From NCBI GenBank assembly GCA_900547585.1, contig URHD01000037.1, positions 1 to 19,686 on the forward strand: 19,686 nt of DNA, in the 5' to 3' direction. Below the pieces are notes generated by a model. That model was not told where the DNA came from. It made no database searches and saw only the letters and a list, made by a program, of their open reading frames with translations. Below, one piece after another: positions 7,455-14,406 of this stretch (positions within the stretch are counted from its first letter, which is position 1; each line of letters starts with the position of its first letter). Source of the DNA: an uncultured bacterium (GTDB lineage: Bacteria > Cyanobacteriota > Vampirovibrionia > Gastranaerophilales > Gastranaerophilaceae). The position numbers were made by a program, and so were the translations under genes.

Positions 7455-7570
7455 AGCTTATTAATGATAATGGATTTTTTCGTTTTTTATATTGTTCTTT
7501 TGGATGGATAGGCGGGGAGGTCAAATTTTGGGGAAAAGATTAAAGTTGACCTAAATGGCTCATTAAAAAG

Positions 7571-7579
7571 TGGTATTCT
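7571..7579 (+). promoter_or_regulatory. Extended -10 promoter element upstream of the 145-aa gene
   Basis: TGG-TATTCT lies 21 bases before the ATG at 7601, followed by a strong AGGAGG Shine-Dalgarno site (7588-7593). A TTGACC at 7546-7551 is too far away (22 bases) to be a normal -35 box. Confidence 0.35.
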
Positions 7580-7600
7580 TTACCAAAAGGAGGAATTTTT

Positions 7601-8038
7601 ATGAAAATGGTATGCTGCGGTGTGGTTTATAGCACAAATGACCCTGAAACTTTCTGGTGTATTGAGATTTACGGGGTTAATCCTGCAAGTAAAGAGATTT
7701 CCGGCGGTAAAAGGGTGGAAAAAGAGGTTGTTTATTCCTTGAGATGCAAGAAAAACGGGTGTGCGAAGATTGAGATTCATCGTTTTGACAATCAGGGACT
7801 TTTGATAGAAGTTGAGAAGCTTAACGGGTATAAAGCAACACGGTTTTTGGCTCAAACTGCCCCTTTTCGCTATAGAATCAGGCCGAAGTATCCTTTTGTG
7901 CAAAAATATTCAAAAAATATACCGCTTGTTTATGGAAAAGCTGTAAATGGCTGCACACAGAAATTCCGGTATGTTACGGAGGAAGGGGATGCCGGGGTAG
8001 AGAAGATTTTTTTGCCTGTGCGAGCTTACAGGCTCTAA
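7601..8038 (+). CDS. Unknown protein with a small Cys motif at the phage region border
   Basis: 145 aa, with a strong AGGAGG Shine-Dalgarno site seven bases before the ATG. I do not recognise the family. Visible traits are an N-terminal CC pair (residues 5-6), a C-x4-C motif (Cys49, Cys54) in a YSLRCKKNGCAKIEI context that could be half of a zinc ribbon like phage Com proteins, and a basic middle (RYRIRPKYPF). There is no signal peptide or membrane segment. It is the first plus-strand gene after a long minus-strand block and lies just before the terminase genes. It is therefore probably the first visible gene of the phage element, although a host gene at the border is possible. Confidence 0.65.
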   Translation: MKMVCCGVVYSTNDPETFWCIEIYGVNPASKEISGGKRVEKEVVYSLRCKKNGCAKIEIHRFDNQGLLIEVEKLNGYKATRFLAQTAPFRYRIRPKYPFVQKYSKNIPLVYGKAVNGCTQKFRYVTEEGDAGVEKIFLPVRAYRL

Positions 8039-8083
8039 TTTTGCTTTTTGACCATCATGGCTCACCGGATAGTGCTAATATAA

Positions 8084-8147
8084 TCCCGTACGAGAGGTCG
8101 AACAATTCGATTGCGAAGCCCACCTTGTATTTTAGACGGGACAGGTG
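8084..8147 (+). other. Compact non-coding segment predicted to fold, possibly as a pseudoknot (candidate structured RNA or cos/pac region)
   Basis: The 149-base gap between the 145-aa gene and the small terminase gene holds several nested complementarities. TCCCGT (8084-8089) pairs with ACGGGA (8136-8141). Inside is a hairpin GG-TCG-CAAT / ATTG-CGA-CC (8096-8120) with short bulges and a TCG loop. CACCT (8121-8125) pairs with AGGTG (8143-8147), which crosses the outer stem. The position just before terS is where cos or pac sites often lie. The frame is technically open from a TTG at 8041, but coding is unlikely. Confidence 0.4.
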
Positions 8148-8187
8148 TGTCTATTTAAAGTGTTTTTTACCATTTCGGCGGGGATTT

Positions 8188-8577
8188 ATGAGAAGAAAAA
8201 AAGATTACAAAATTTTGGAGAATCAATGTCTTGAATTGATTAAAGAGAACAATGTGCTTTCGATGAACGGGATTGCTGCTTTTTTGGAGTTTTCGTTTGA
8301 AAAATTTCTTGAATACAAGCTTGATAAGTCAAAAATTTTACTAAAAGCAATTGAAGAAAACAGGGCGCAGGCAAAACAGCAGCTTATGCTCCAATGGCTC
8401 AAGCCCAATGCTTCTCCGACATGTCAGGTAGCTTTATTTAAGCTTCTTGCGTCCGAGGAGGAGCGAAAAGTTATGGGTTCTGCTAAGAAAGATGATGCTT
8501 CAAAGGAGGAAATCTCGACAAAAGAAGCTTATTTAAAGAGTTTAGAGGAGATGGGAAAAGAAAACGATGCCGATTGA
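8188..8577 (+). CDS. terS: Phage terminase small subunit (probable)
   Basis: 129 aa from the ATG at 8188, preceded by a GGCGGGG ribosome-binding sequence; an upstream TTG at 8041 in the same frame would add residues encoded by the structured segment and is rejected. The N-terminal half (KKDYKILENQCLELI..., then NGIAAFLEFSFEKF) reads as a helix-turn-helix of the kind TerS uses to recognise packaging DNA. The middle, about residues 50-90, is helical with a TCQVALFKLLASEEER segment, like oligomerisation helices in TerS. The C-terminus is charged. It overlaps terL by 11 bases. The call rests mainly on this position and architecture; sequence motifs alone are weak. Confidence 0.7.
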   Translation: MRRKKDYKILENQCLELIKENNVLSMNGIAAFLEFSFEKFLEYKLDKSKILLKAIEENRAQAKQQLMLQWLKPNASPTCQVALFKLLASEEERKVMGSAKKDDASKEEISTKEAYLKSLEEMGKENDAD

Positions 8578-9841
8578 TTGGTCAAAATCAAAGTACAGTA
8601 GAAAACACAGGAGATTTTTAAGTCTGCCGCCCGAAAAGATGAAGTTTTTTACGCTTTGTGACGGGGCAATTCGTTCGGCGAAGACTCTGAGTATTATTTA
8701 CAAAATTCCGCAGATATTTCAGTTTGTGGGGAACGAATATTTGAAAGTTTTTTCCGGATACACGAAGCAAACTGTCAGAAATAACGTTTTGATTGAGCTT
8801 TTGCCGTTTTTGAAGAATTACCACGGTGCGAATGTGAAGTATAATTCTTCCAGCGGGGAGCTTGATATCAGGCTGTGGGGGAAAACGTACAATTGTCTTG
8901 TTATTGGCGGCGGGAAATCTGATTCGGATGCGACGATTCAGGGCGGAACATGGGATTTCTGGTATGCGAACGAGCTGCCAAAACATCATTATGCTTTTTA
9001 TAATATGGCTTTGTCCAGATTGACGCCGGAGCAGGCGAGGGCTCTTGCGGACAGCAATCCGGAAAGTTCAAATCACTGGCTTTATAAGGAAAGAATCAAG
9101 CCTTTTCTTGATAATGACCCGAAAATACGTAGTGTTTTTGATTACTGGCATTTTTCAATGGAGGACAACGCCAATCTTTCAAAGGCATTTATTGAAAACC
9201 AGAAAAAGCTCTATTCAGGGGCATTTGAGGCGCGAAAAATTAAAGGGTTGTGGGTTGTTGCCGAGGGACTTGTTTATGACACATTCAATGAGAAGAAACA
9301 TACCTGTTCTCATCCGCAGATTCTTGAGAAAATTGCTGCGTGCGAGTTCAGGGAGTTTTTTCTCGGGCTGGACTGGGGTTGGAACCATCCTTTGTGCTGC
9401 GGGCTTTACGGAATCACCCGTGATGGGGTTTATTACAAGATTGATGAACTTTTCGGCTCAAAGCTTGATGAACGCGATGTTATCAAGTGGATAAAAGACC
9501 GTCAAGCCGAGTACGGGCGTTATTTTCGCTTTATAAATGCAGATAACGCGCGTCCGGAGCAGAATCAGAAGCTTCGTGAGGAGCTCGGGGGGATGATTGT
9601 TTACGAGTTCAAGCCGAGGATTGTTGACAGCATAGGGATTTTGAGGGGGATTATCAATTATGACAGGCTTATTGTAAACAGGGAGCGCTGCAAAAATACC
9701 CTCAATGAGTTTTCGACTTACCGTTATCCCTCTGAGGATGAATCCGGAGCTGATGACCCTGATTTGCCGTTAAAAGTTGATGATGACGCGATGGATGAGA
9801 CCCGCTATGCATTGACTTTTTACGAAACGCGGTTTTTTTAA
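8567..9841 (+). CDS. terL: Phage terminase large subunit
   Basis: 424 aa packaging motor ATPase-nuclease. The Walker A-like loop is DGAIRSAKTL (32-41, Lys39). The Walker B/catalytic Glu is in TWDFWYANE (Glu136). The C-terminal RNase H-like nuclease shows Asp269 (LGLDWGW), Asp326 (NADNARPEQ) and an Asp cluster ending at Asp410 (DDDAMDETRYAL). The DGxxRSxKT form of the Walker loop is the PBSX/Gram-positive-like terminase type. The ATG overlaps the end of the small-subunit gene by 11 bases. It appears full length and intact, which argues against a decayed element. Confidence 0.93.
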   Translation: MPIDWSKSKYSRKHRRFLSLPPEKMKFFTLCDGAIRSAKTLSIIYKIPQIFQFVGNEYLKVFSGYTKQTVRNNVLIELLPFLKNYHGANVKYNSSSGELDIRLWGKTYNCLVIGGGKSDSDATIQGGTWDFWYANELPKHHYAFYNMALSRLTPEQARALADSNPESSNHWLYKERIKPFLDNDPKIRSVFDYWHFSMEDNANLSKAFIENQKKLYSGAFEARKIKGLWVVAEGLVYDTFNEKKHTCSHPQILEKIAACEFREFFLGLDWGWNHPLCCGLYGITRDGVYYKIDELFGSKLDERDVIKWIKDRQAEYGRYFRFINADNARPEQNQKLREELGGMIVYEFKPRIVDSIGILRGIINYDRLIVNRERCKNTLNEFSTYRYPSEDESGADDPDLPLKVDDDAMDETRYALTFYETRFF

Positions 9842-9858
9842 GGAAATAAAATTTAAAT

Positions 9859-9985
9859 CTAACCATATCTTGCATATAGCGCATATTTTTCACTCTCTCT
9901 GACTACTTCATATGCCTCTTTGGTCTTTTGACCGGCGCTATATGCTTTTTCTTTGTTTTTAAGGGCTTTTGCCGGAGTTTTTATT
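9859..9985 (-). pseudogene. Possible minus-strand gene remnant in the terL-portal gap
   Basis: The 169-base gap between terL and portal carries, on the minus strand, a start-less open stretch that ends in TAG at 9861-9859. Its translation reads like protein (…KEKAYSAGQKTKEAYEVV…, ending YARYG). No ATG, GTG or TTG lies between it and the upstream in-frame stop. It may be the tail of a lost gene or a chance reading. The same bases form the inverted repeat listed separately. Confidence 0.2.
9872..9945 (+). repeat. Perfect 11-bp inverted repeat followed by a T-rich tract (terL-portal gap)
   Basis: GCATATAGCGC (9872-9882) is exactly complementary to GCGCTATATGC (9935-9945). The 52-base interval includes a small GGTC-TTTT-GACC hairpin (9922-9933). 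A T-rich tract (9946-9960) follows on the plus strand. It could be a long-loop terminator or an RNA-processing site between terL and portal. Confidence 0.45.
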
Positions 9986-10010
9986 ACAGATACAAAAAAA
10001 GGAGAACAGA

Positions 10011-11426
10011 ATGTTTACAAGTTTTGACATTAAGAACATTAGCAGAGATTCGGATACTATTCAGAGATTTTCGGATTACATTTATTACAGAGACCTGTAT
10101 GACGGCGATTTTAACAAGGCGTTCAGCACGACTGTTATGAAAATCAGGCGCCGTTATCCGCTGGACAACACTACTGCGCAGTCGCTCATTAATATTAATC
10201 TTTTCTGGGCTCTGACGGACTTTTTCAAGGGATTTATTACAAATCAGGGAATAAATGTCAATGTTGACGAGGAATTGCAGGAAGTCTGGGAGAAAATTGC
10301 GGACGAAAACAATTTTATTTCGGTTATAAAAGAAGTTTATATCGACAATTCGCGTTTTGGGAACGGTATTTTCAAGGTTGGACTTTTGGAAGATGAGGTA
10401 AAAATATTTTCTATTTGTCCTGATTGTTGGATTCCTGTATTTAGTCGCGGAAATTTGAATGAGATAGAGGGGCATATTTTGATTTATCCGCTTTATCTCA
10501 ACGTAAACGGCAAGGATGTTGAGTACAAAAAGGTCGAAAAACATCACCGCGGTTTTGTGGAAAATGAAGTTTGGAGCTATCAGTCGGGAAGTTTTGGCAG
10601 AAAGTTCGGAAGTGAGGAGCTTGAGCTGCTCGGGATTAATGAGATTGATGATTTTTCGGAAATTTGGGATGATTTTCTTGTTTTTCCGACGAAAAATTCG
10701 ACGGAAAGCGATGTTTATTTCGGGCAGAGCGATTACAAGAACTGCAAGTCAATTGTTGAGGAAATTATGCTCACGATAAGCCAGAATTCCAAAATTATTA
10801 ACAGGCATGCGAATCCAAAGCTTGCCGGAAGCGAGCAGAATCTTGAACATGATCCGATTACGAATGAGCGTCGTTTTCCTGACAGCGATTTTCTAAAAGT
10901 CGGTTCTGACGGGGTCAAGCCTGAATATATTACTGCCGACTTGCAGGCTGACGCAATAGATAAGCACATAAACACGCTTTTGCAGTTTTTCTACATTTTG
11001 ACCAAGACTCCGCCGCAGGCTTACGGAATAGACCTTTCCGGAACTATGTCAGGTGAAAGTTTAAGGAAGATTTTCATTGCTGCGCTCGCAAAAGTCGATG
11101 ATATCAAGCAGGTTTCATTCAATTCTACGATTAAGAGGGTTGTGGAATGTGCTATGGCATTCAATTCTACGCCTGTCAGCGGTGTACAGGTCGCATGGGG
11201 CGAGCCTTTGCCGTCGGATTACAATGAACAGGTTGAAGTGGAAAACAGCAGGGTCGCTGCAGGCACTCAGAGTAAGCTTACAACCATTATGACGCTTGAT
11301 AAGGTGTCAAAAGAGGATGCGATGATTGAGCTGGCACGGATTGAGAGCGAAAAAGCACAAAATTCACCTGTTAACACATCAAATAGTGAAAAAGGAGAGG
11401 AAGATGAAAGCGGATTTGAAAAATAG
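10011..11426 (+). CDS. Phage portal protein
   Basis: 471 aa. It should form the dodecameric ring at the capsid vertex through which DNA is packaged and which joins the tail. Support comes from its place directly after terL, its length, the N-terminal region with a DLYDGDFNKAF / KIRRRYPLDNTTAQSL style typical of SPP1 gp6/HK97-like portals, and a late segment with YILTKTPPQAYGIDLSGTMSGESLRKI, which matches the conserved portal stretch around the crown/stem helices. Start ATG 10011 is preceded by AAAAAGGAGAACAGA; a TTG at 9969 is in frame but lacks such a site. The C-terminal tail is acidic, and its end overlaps the chaperone gene by 23 bases. Confidence 0.87.
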   Translation: MFTSFDIKNISRDSDTIQRFSDYIYYRDLYDGDFNKAFSTTVMKIRRRYPLDNTTAQSLININLFWALTDFFKGFITNQGINVNVDEELQEVWEKIADENNFISVIKEVYIDNSRFGNGIFKVGLLEDEVKIFSICPDCWIPVFSRGNLNEIEGHILIYPLYLNVNGKDVEYKKVEKHHRGFVENEVWSYQSGSFGRKFGSEELELLGINEIDDFSEIWDDFLVFPTKNSTESDVYFGQSDYKNCKSIVEEIMLTISQNSKIINRHANPKLAGSEQNLEHDPITNERRFPDSDFLKVGSDGVKPEYITADLQADAIDKHINTLLQFFYILTKTPPQAYGIDLSGTMSGESLRKIFIAALAKVDDIKQVSFNSTIKRVVECAMAFNSTPVSGVQVAWGEPLPSDYNEQVEVENSRVAAGTQSKLTTIMTLDKVSKEDAMIELARIESEKAQNSPVNTSNSEKGEEDESGFEK

Positions 11427-11790
11427 TGTGCAAAAGGTTAAGCTTGAAGGCAAGGAATATTGTTTTGAATATGATTTTAATGCTTATTCTGAGCTGGAGG
11501 ACGAAACAGGATGCGGCGTTTATCAGCTTTATGCGGGAATGACCTCTAATGAGGGGATTAGTTTGAAAAAATCTCTTGCTATTCTTGGCTGCGGGATGTT
11601 GAAGCATCACAGTGCGGAAGAAATTCAGGAGATTTTGGCAAAAATCAAAGAATATCCGGGGTTGTGGCTAAAGGTGAAAGAATATGCTGTTGCTGCATTT
11701 TTGTTGCCTCTTTTGCCTCCTGAGATTCTTGAAAAAACACGAATTAAAGGAACTTCTAAAAAAAAGAGAAATAGAGCAGGAAACTTTTAG
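11404..11790 (+). CDS. Phage tail assembly chaperone, first frame
   Basis: 128 aa from the ATG at 11404, whose AGGAG Shine-Dalgarno site lies inside the portal gene. The sequence (VKLEGKEYCFEYDFNAYSELEDETGCGVYQLY, then helices with LAILGCGML) has the layout of GTA gp10/TAC-type tail chaperones, which hold the tape measure during tail assembly. Its end is overlapped by a second frame that carries the usual C-terminal extension, and an A8 run (11758-11765) lies in the shared region. The tape-measure-like gene lies downstream, after an inserted moron. The family assignment is by style and context. Confidence 0.68.
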   Translation: MKADLKNSVQKVKLEGKEYCFEYDFNAYSELEDETGCGVYQLYAGMTSNEGISLKKSLAILGCGMLKHHSAEEIQEILAKIKEYPGLWLKVKEYAVAAFLLPLLPPEILEKTRIKGTSKKKRNRAGNF

Positions 11791-12001
11791 TTGGGTTGAG
11801 GATTACACGGTCGCAAGGAGGGTTCTCGGGTGGTCGGATTCGGAATTCTGGGCGGCAAGCCCGAGAAAACTCTATGCCGTGTTTTACACCTATCTTGATT
11901 TGCAATCAAAAATCAATTCTGTCTCGCCCGCTGCTCAAAAGCCGCTTGTAGGCGCTGATGCGATAAAAAGTCTCAGCCGGATTGCAAGCAGCATAAGATA
12001 A
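11684..12001 (+). CDS. Tail assembly chaperone extension (second frame, probably made by frameshifting)
   Basis: This frame is open from an ATG at 11684, but the first residues (MLLLHFCCLFCLLRF) look like an out-of-frame reading of the chaperone gene. The likely coding part begins at the A8 run (11758-11765) and continues KREIEQETFSWVEDYTVARRVLGWSDSEFWAASPRKL. The GW-SxxEFW-xxxPRKL motif is typical of short tail-chaperone C-terminal partners such as GTA gp10.1/TAC. The frame is +1 (equally -2) relative to the 11404 gene, so fusion would need a +1 or -2 ribosomal shift or transcriptional slippage on the A8 run. No Shine-Dalgarno site supports independent initiation near the conserved part. Confidence 0.65.
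   Translation: MLLLHFCCLFCLLRFLKKHELKELLKKREIEQETFSWVEDYTVARRVLGWSDSEFWAASPRKLYAVFYTYLDLQSKINSVSPAAQKPLVGADAIKSLSRIASSIR
11758..11765 (+). promoter_or_regulatory. A8 slippery run joining the two tail-chaperone frames
   Basis: Eight consecutive A lie at codons 119-121 of the first chaperone frame, 25 bases before its stop codon and within the overlap. The loss of one A, or the gain of two, in the transcript, or a +1/-2 ribosomal shift, would join the frames and give a protein of about 199 aa. Confidence 0.5.
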
Positions 12002-12041
12002 ATATCTTTCATAAATTACTTCTTTCTATGCAATTTCTTTC

Positions 12042-12075
12042 AGGAGATAAGTTTTTGGTTTCTTATCTCCTTTTT
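12042..12075 (+). terminator. Intrinsic terminator after the tail-chaperone genes
   Basis: The stem GGAGATAAG (12043-12051) / CTTATCTCC (12062-12070) has a 10-base T/G loop and is followed by TTTTTCTTT. It lies 41 bases after the chaperone stop codon and about 60 bases before the exported moron gene. Confidence 0.88.
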
Positions 12076-12118
12076 CTTTAAAACGGAAAATATGTATATG
12101 GAATAGGCTGAGGAATTG

Positions 12119-12127
12119 TGATATATT
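12119..12127 (+). promoter_or_regulatory. Extended -10 promoter of the first exported moron
   Basis: TGA-TATATT ends six bases before the ATG at 12134, with no Shine-Dalgarno site at a useful distance. Transcription would start at or beside the start codon. The second moron has the same arrangement. Confidence 0.42.
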
Positions 12128-12133
12128 GAGAAA

Positions 12134-12655
12134 ATGCAAAGAATATTTTGGATAATCTTAATAATTTTGCTGGGAATGCCGTTTGCGTATGGTTTGACGC
12201 TGGAGGGTGGCGTGACTTATACTGTGGAAAGTGCACGCAAGGAAGCGTTTGAGGGTGTAAAGTACAAAATACCTGTTTCGTCGTTTAAGGAGCATCTTAC
12301 GGATAAGAATTTTGAGAAAAATAGGAAGACAAAAACTAGTGGTGTAGTAGAGTTTAGTGACAGGAGGGTTGGTTGGTTTTCGGATGCATCTTATGCTGTT
12401 ATGTACAACAAGAATAAGTATATTGTTTACTATTATAATAAAACAGGTAAGTTGACAGAAATAGATTATAAATCAAGCCTTGTGCGTCCAATAAAAATAT
12501 ATAAATACACACCAAAAGGAAAATTGCAAAATGTTATATTTGATATATCGGCGAATGAATCGTTTATTTATAAATTGGATGGCAAATTAGAGGCACACTG
12601 GGTAGGAAATAATTGCTATGATGAGGAAGGGAAGCTTATATTAAAACGATTATAA
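12134..12655 (+). CDS. Exported moron protein, copy 1 (function unknown)
   Basis: 173 aa. The N-terminus has a Sec signal peptide (basic QR, then a hydrophobic I/L run, ending FAYG before LTLEGG), so it should leave the cytoplasm, unlike virion proteins. The mature start, GGVTYTVESARKEAFEGV, is shared with the gene at 18918. The second half has spaced Y...GKL units (about residues 107, 129 and 165) resembling short beta-hairpin repeats. The ESF, AHW and NCYDEE-type motifs are also shared with the paralog. The 3' two thirds are markedly more AT-rich than the neighbouring phage genes. Terminators lie on both sides and it has its own -10 element, which is the layout of a moron: cargo expressed from the prophage in the host. 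No function is assigned. Confidence 0.72.
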   Translation: MQRIFWIILIILLGMPFAYGLTLEGGVTYTVESARKEAFEGVKYKIPVSSFKEHLTDKNFEKNRKTKTSGVVEFSDRRVGWFSDASYAVMYNKNKYIVYYYNKTGKLTEIDYKSSLVRPIKIYKYTPKGKLQNVIFDISANESFIYKLDGKLEAHWVGNNCYDEEGKLILKRL

Positions 12656-12672
12656 AAGTTAGTTTAAATAGA

Positions 12673-12703
12673 AAAAAGTCACAGTTATAAACTGTGGCTT
12701 TTT
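12673..12703 (+). terminator. Intrinsic terminator after moron copy 1
   Basis: The stem AAAAAGTCACAGT (12673-12685) / ACTGTGGCTTTTT (12691-12703) contains one G-T pair and has a 5-base loop. The T-run ends only three bases before the AAGGAGG ribosome-binding site (12707-12713) of the tape-measure-like gene. Confidence 0.87.
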
Positions 12704-12716
12704 AGTAAGGAGGAAA

Positions 12717-13778
12717 ATGAGTAATAAATACTATGATTTTGATTTATCTGATACCGAAGTCGTGAAAACACTGGAAAAATGGGGAGAAGAGCTGAAAGTA
12801 ACGACAAAAGACCTGTCAGAAATAGGAAAAACATTCGGAGAAAAGTACGAAGCCAGCATATGGGATATGAGCAAGTATCTGGAGGGGACAAATGAAGTGA
12901 TGGGTACGATACAAGACTTATTTGATAAATATAATCAACAATTCAAAGCTGATGCCGAAAAAGCAGCGCAAAACAATGTCTATAACGATGCAATAAAAAA
13001 AGAACAGCAAAAAATGTCAGAAGCTCAAACAAATCCGGATGTTTATAATAATAGCCTGGGCAAGGTTTTCGGGCGTGCAAAGTGGAAGAATGAAGAAATT
13101 GGAAAGGTTCAAAACGACGAATCGCTTTCTGACGGCGAAAAATACGGCAAAATCGAATCCATTGAAGAACTTTACCAAAATGGAGCCGAATCTGACAAAA
13201 AAGAACAGCTCATCAAAATGGGGCTTGAGATGGAGGAAATTGTCGGAGATACATTGCAGGATATTATTCTGGATTTTGATAATTTTGACAAAAGTTTGAA
13301 AAATATGTCAAACAAATTGATGCAATACCTGTTGAAACAATTCACTGATATGGCTTTTGAAACTTTGAATAAAAAAATTGCGGAAAGTGAGTGGTTTGGG
13401 AACATTATGGGCAATAGTAATAAGGGCGGCAACGGTTTTGTTGATTGGAATCTTTCAGGTTTTTTTATGAGCTTTTTGGGCGGCAAACACCATTCAGGCG
13501 GGTTGATTCCTAATGCCGGTTATTCGCTTGGCGGTACTTCTGAACAGCTTGCAATTCTAAAAGGCGGAGAACGGGTGCTCAGTCCGGGTGAAAATGTTGA
13601 ATATGAACGAAATACCGGCGGAACCCCTGTTGTTTTCAACAATTTCAACGTTAAAGCGTGGGATTCGAAGGATGTTCAGAAATATTTGATGGAAAATAAG
13701 AATTTGCTCAATGCGATAACGTTTGAGGGAATAAAAGATAATAACCAGCGATTAAGACAGATGATTCGCAATGCTTAA
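12717..13778 (+). CDS. Tail tape measure-like protein
   Basis: 353 aa, with an AAGGAGG Shine-Dalgarno site. The first 140 residues are strongly charged and helical (coiled-coil-like). A middle segment (about 150-230) has amphipathic helices typical of tape measures, around NMSNKLMQYLLKQFTDM. The C-terminal block from about residue 257 (HHSGGLIPNAGYSLGG, then AILKGGERVLSPGEN) is the characteristic tape-measure end. At 353 aa it is very short for a siphophage tape measure but comparable in scale to small GTA-type ones. It follows the chaperone genes as expected, but the moron is inserted between and the capsid genes come after it. A split tape measure, with another part elsewhere, cannot be excluded. 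Confidence 0.75.
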   Translation: MSNKYYDFDLSDTEVVKTLEKWGEELKVTTKDLSEIGKTFGEKYEASIWDMSKYLEGTNEVMGTIQDLFDKYNQQFKADAEKAAQNNVYNDAIKKEQQKMSEAQTNPDVYNNSLGKVFGRAKWKNEEIGKVQNDESLSDGEKYGKIESIEELYQNGAESDKKEQLIKMGLEMEEIVGDTLQDIILDFDNFDKSLKNMSNKLMQYLLKQFTDMAFETLNKKIAESEWFGNIMGNSNKGGNGFVDWNLSGFFMSFLGGKHHSGGLIPNAGYSLGGTSEQLAILKGGERVLSPGENVEYERNTGGTPVVFNNFNVKAWDSKDVQKYLMENKNLLNAITFEGIKDNNQRLRQMIRNA

Positions 13779-13844
13779 TTTAACAAGATTTTAAAAATAT
13801 CTTCTACCACCTATCACACATACATTTAAAAGAAAGGAGTTCCT

Positions 13845-14402
13845 ATGTCTGGTACACAGGACACAATTTCTGCTGAAATTTTACAACAGTCTGATACTGT
13901 TGAGGAAAAGACGGCAGAAAATGCTGCGGAGGCTGAGAACGCAGGCGGAAAAAATAATCTCACGCCATCACAAAAGATGGATATGCTGCTTCGGGGGGCT
14001 ACTCCCAAAGGGATGAAGCGCGAGATTGAAAAACTCAGGAAAGAATCGGCTAAATATCGCACATCCGCGCGAGAAGAAGCGGCACAACGCTCGGTTTTAC
14101 AGGAGAAAGCCGATGCGATTCAAAAAGAGCTGGATAATTTAAAAGAATCTAACAGGAATCTTAAAATTATGCGTGCTCTGGACAATGCCGGCTGCTTGAA
14201 AAGCGAATTGGTCGCGAAAGATATTCCGGCGGATTGTTCTGATTTTGAGGAGTTTATTGAAAACTACAAGAATGAAAACGGTTTTCTTTTCGGAGTCAAA
14301 AAACAGTCGCATGGCGGAAATTTTAAGCCTCAAAATTCGCAAAATCTCACACCGTCACAGCGTATGGATAACTACATTCGCAGGGCGCTCAGGAGAGGCT
14401 GA
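13845..14402 (+). CDS. Capsid scaffolding-like protein
   Basis: 185 aa, with an AAAGGAG Shine-Dalgarno site. It sits directly before the major capsid gene, the usual scaffold position, and the capsid protein lacks room for an internal delta domain. Residues about 57-110 form a charged coiled coil (EIEKLRKESAKYRTSAREEAAQ... through ELDNLKESN). The N-terminus is acidic and disordered. The motif NLTPSQ-K/R-MD occurs twice, at 38-46 and 167-175, each followed by a basic LLR or IRRALRRG tail. A basic C-terminus is typical of the capsid-binding end of scaffolds. No protease motif is visible. Confidence 0.72.
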   Translation: MSGTQDTISAEILQQSDTVEEKTAENAAEAENAGGKNNLTPSQKMDMLLRGATPKGMKREIEKLRKESAKYRTSAREEAAQRSVLQEKADAIQKELDNLKESNRNLKIMRALDNAGCLKSELVAKDIPADCSDFEEFIENYKNENGFLFGVKKQSHGGNFKPQNSQNLTPSQRMDNYIRRALRRG

Positions 14403-14406
14403 CCGC

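Noticed and set aside
7408..7524. Longer 486-aa form of the ferritin-like protein
   Set aside because: The added N-terminus has no Shine-Dalgarno site and covers the promoter and operator region; the ATG at 7407 has AGGAAG at the right spacing and begins just before the conserved part.
7548..7560. 13-base match TGACCTAAATGGC shared with moron copy 2 near 19298 as possible att core
   Set aside because: A 13-base repeat is expected by chance in a window of this size, and the second copy lies inside a coding gene.
8085..8098. GTACGAGAGG resembling the sarcin-ricin loop of 23S rRNA
   Set aside because: Only about ten bases match, and the flanking sequence does not follow 23S rRNA, so no rRNA fragment is supported.
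8041..8187. Upstream TTG extension of the small terminase gene to 178 aa
   Set aside because: The extra 49 residues are encoded by the paired, non-coding-looking segment, contain no recognisable domain, and no ribosome-binding site precedes the TTG. The ATG at 8188 has a G-rich site and starts a typical basic TerS N-terminus.
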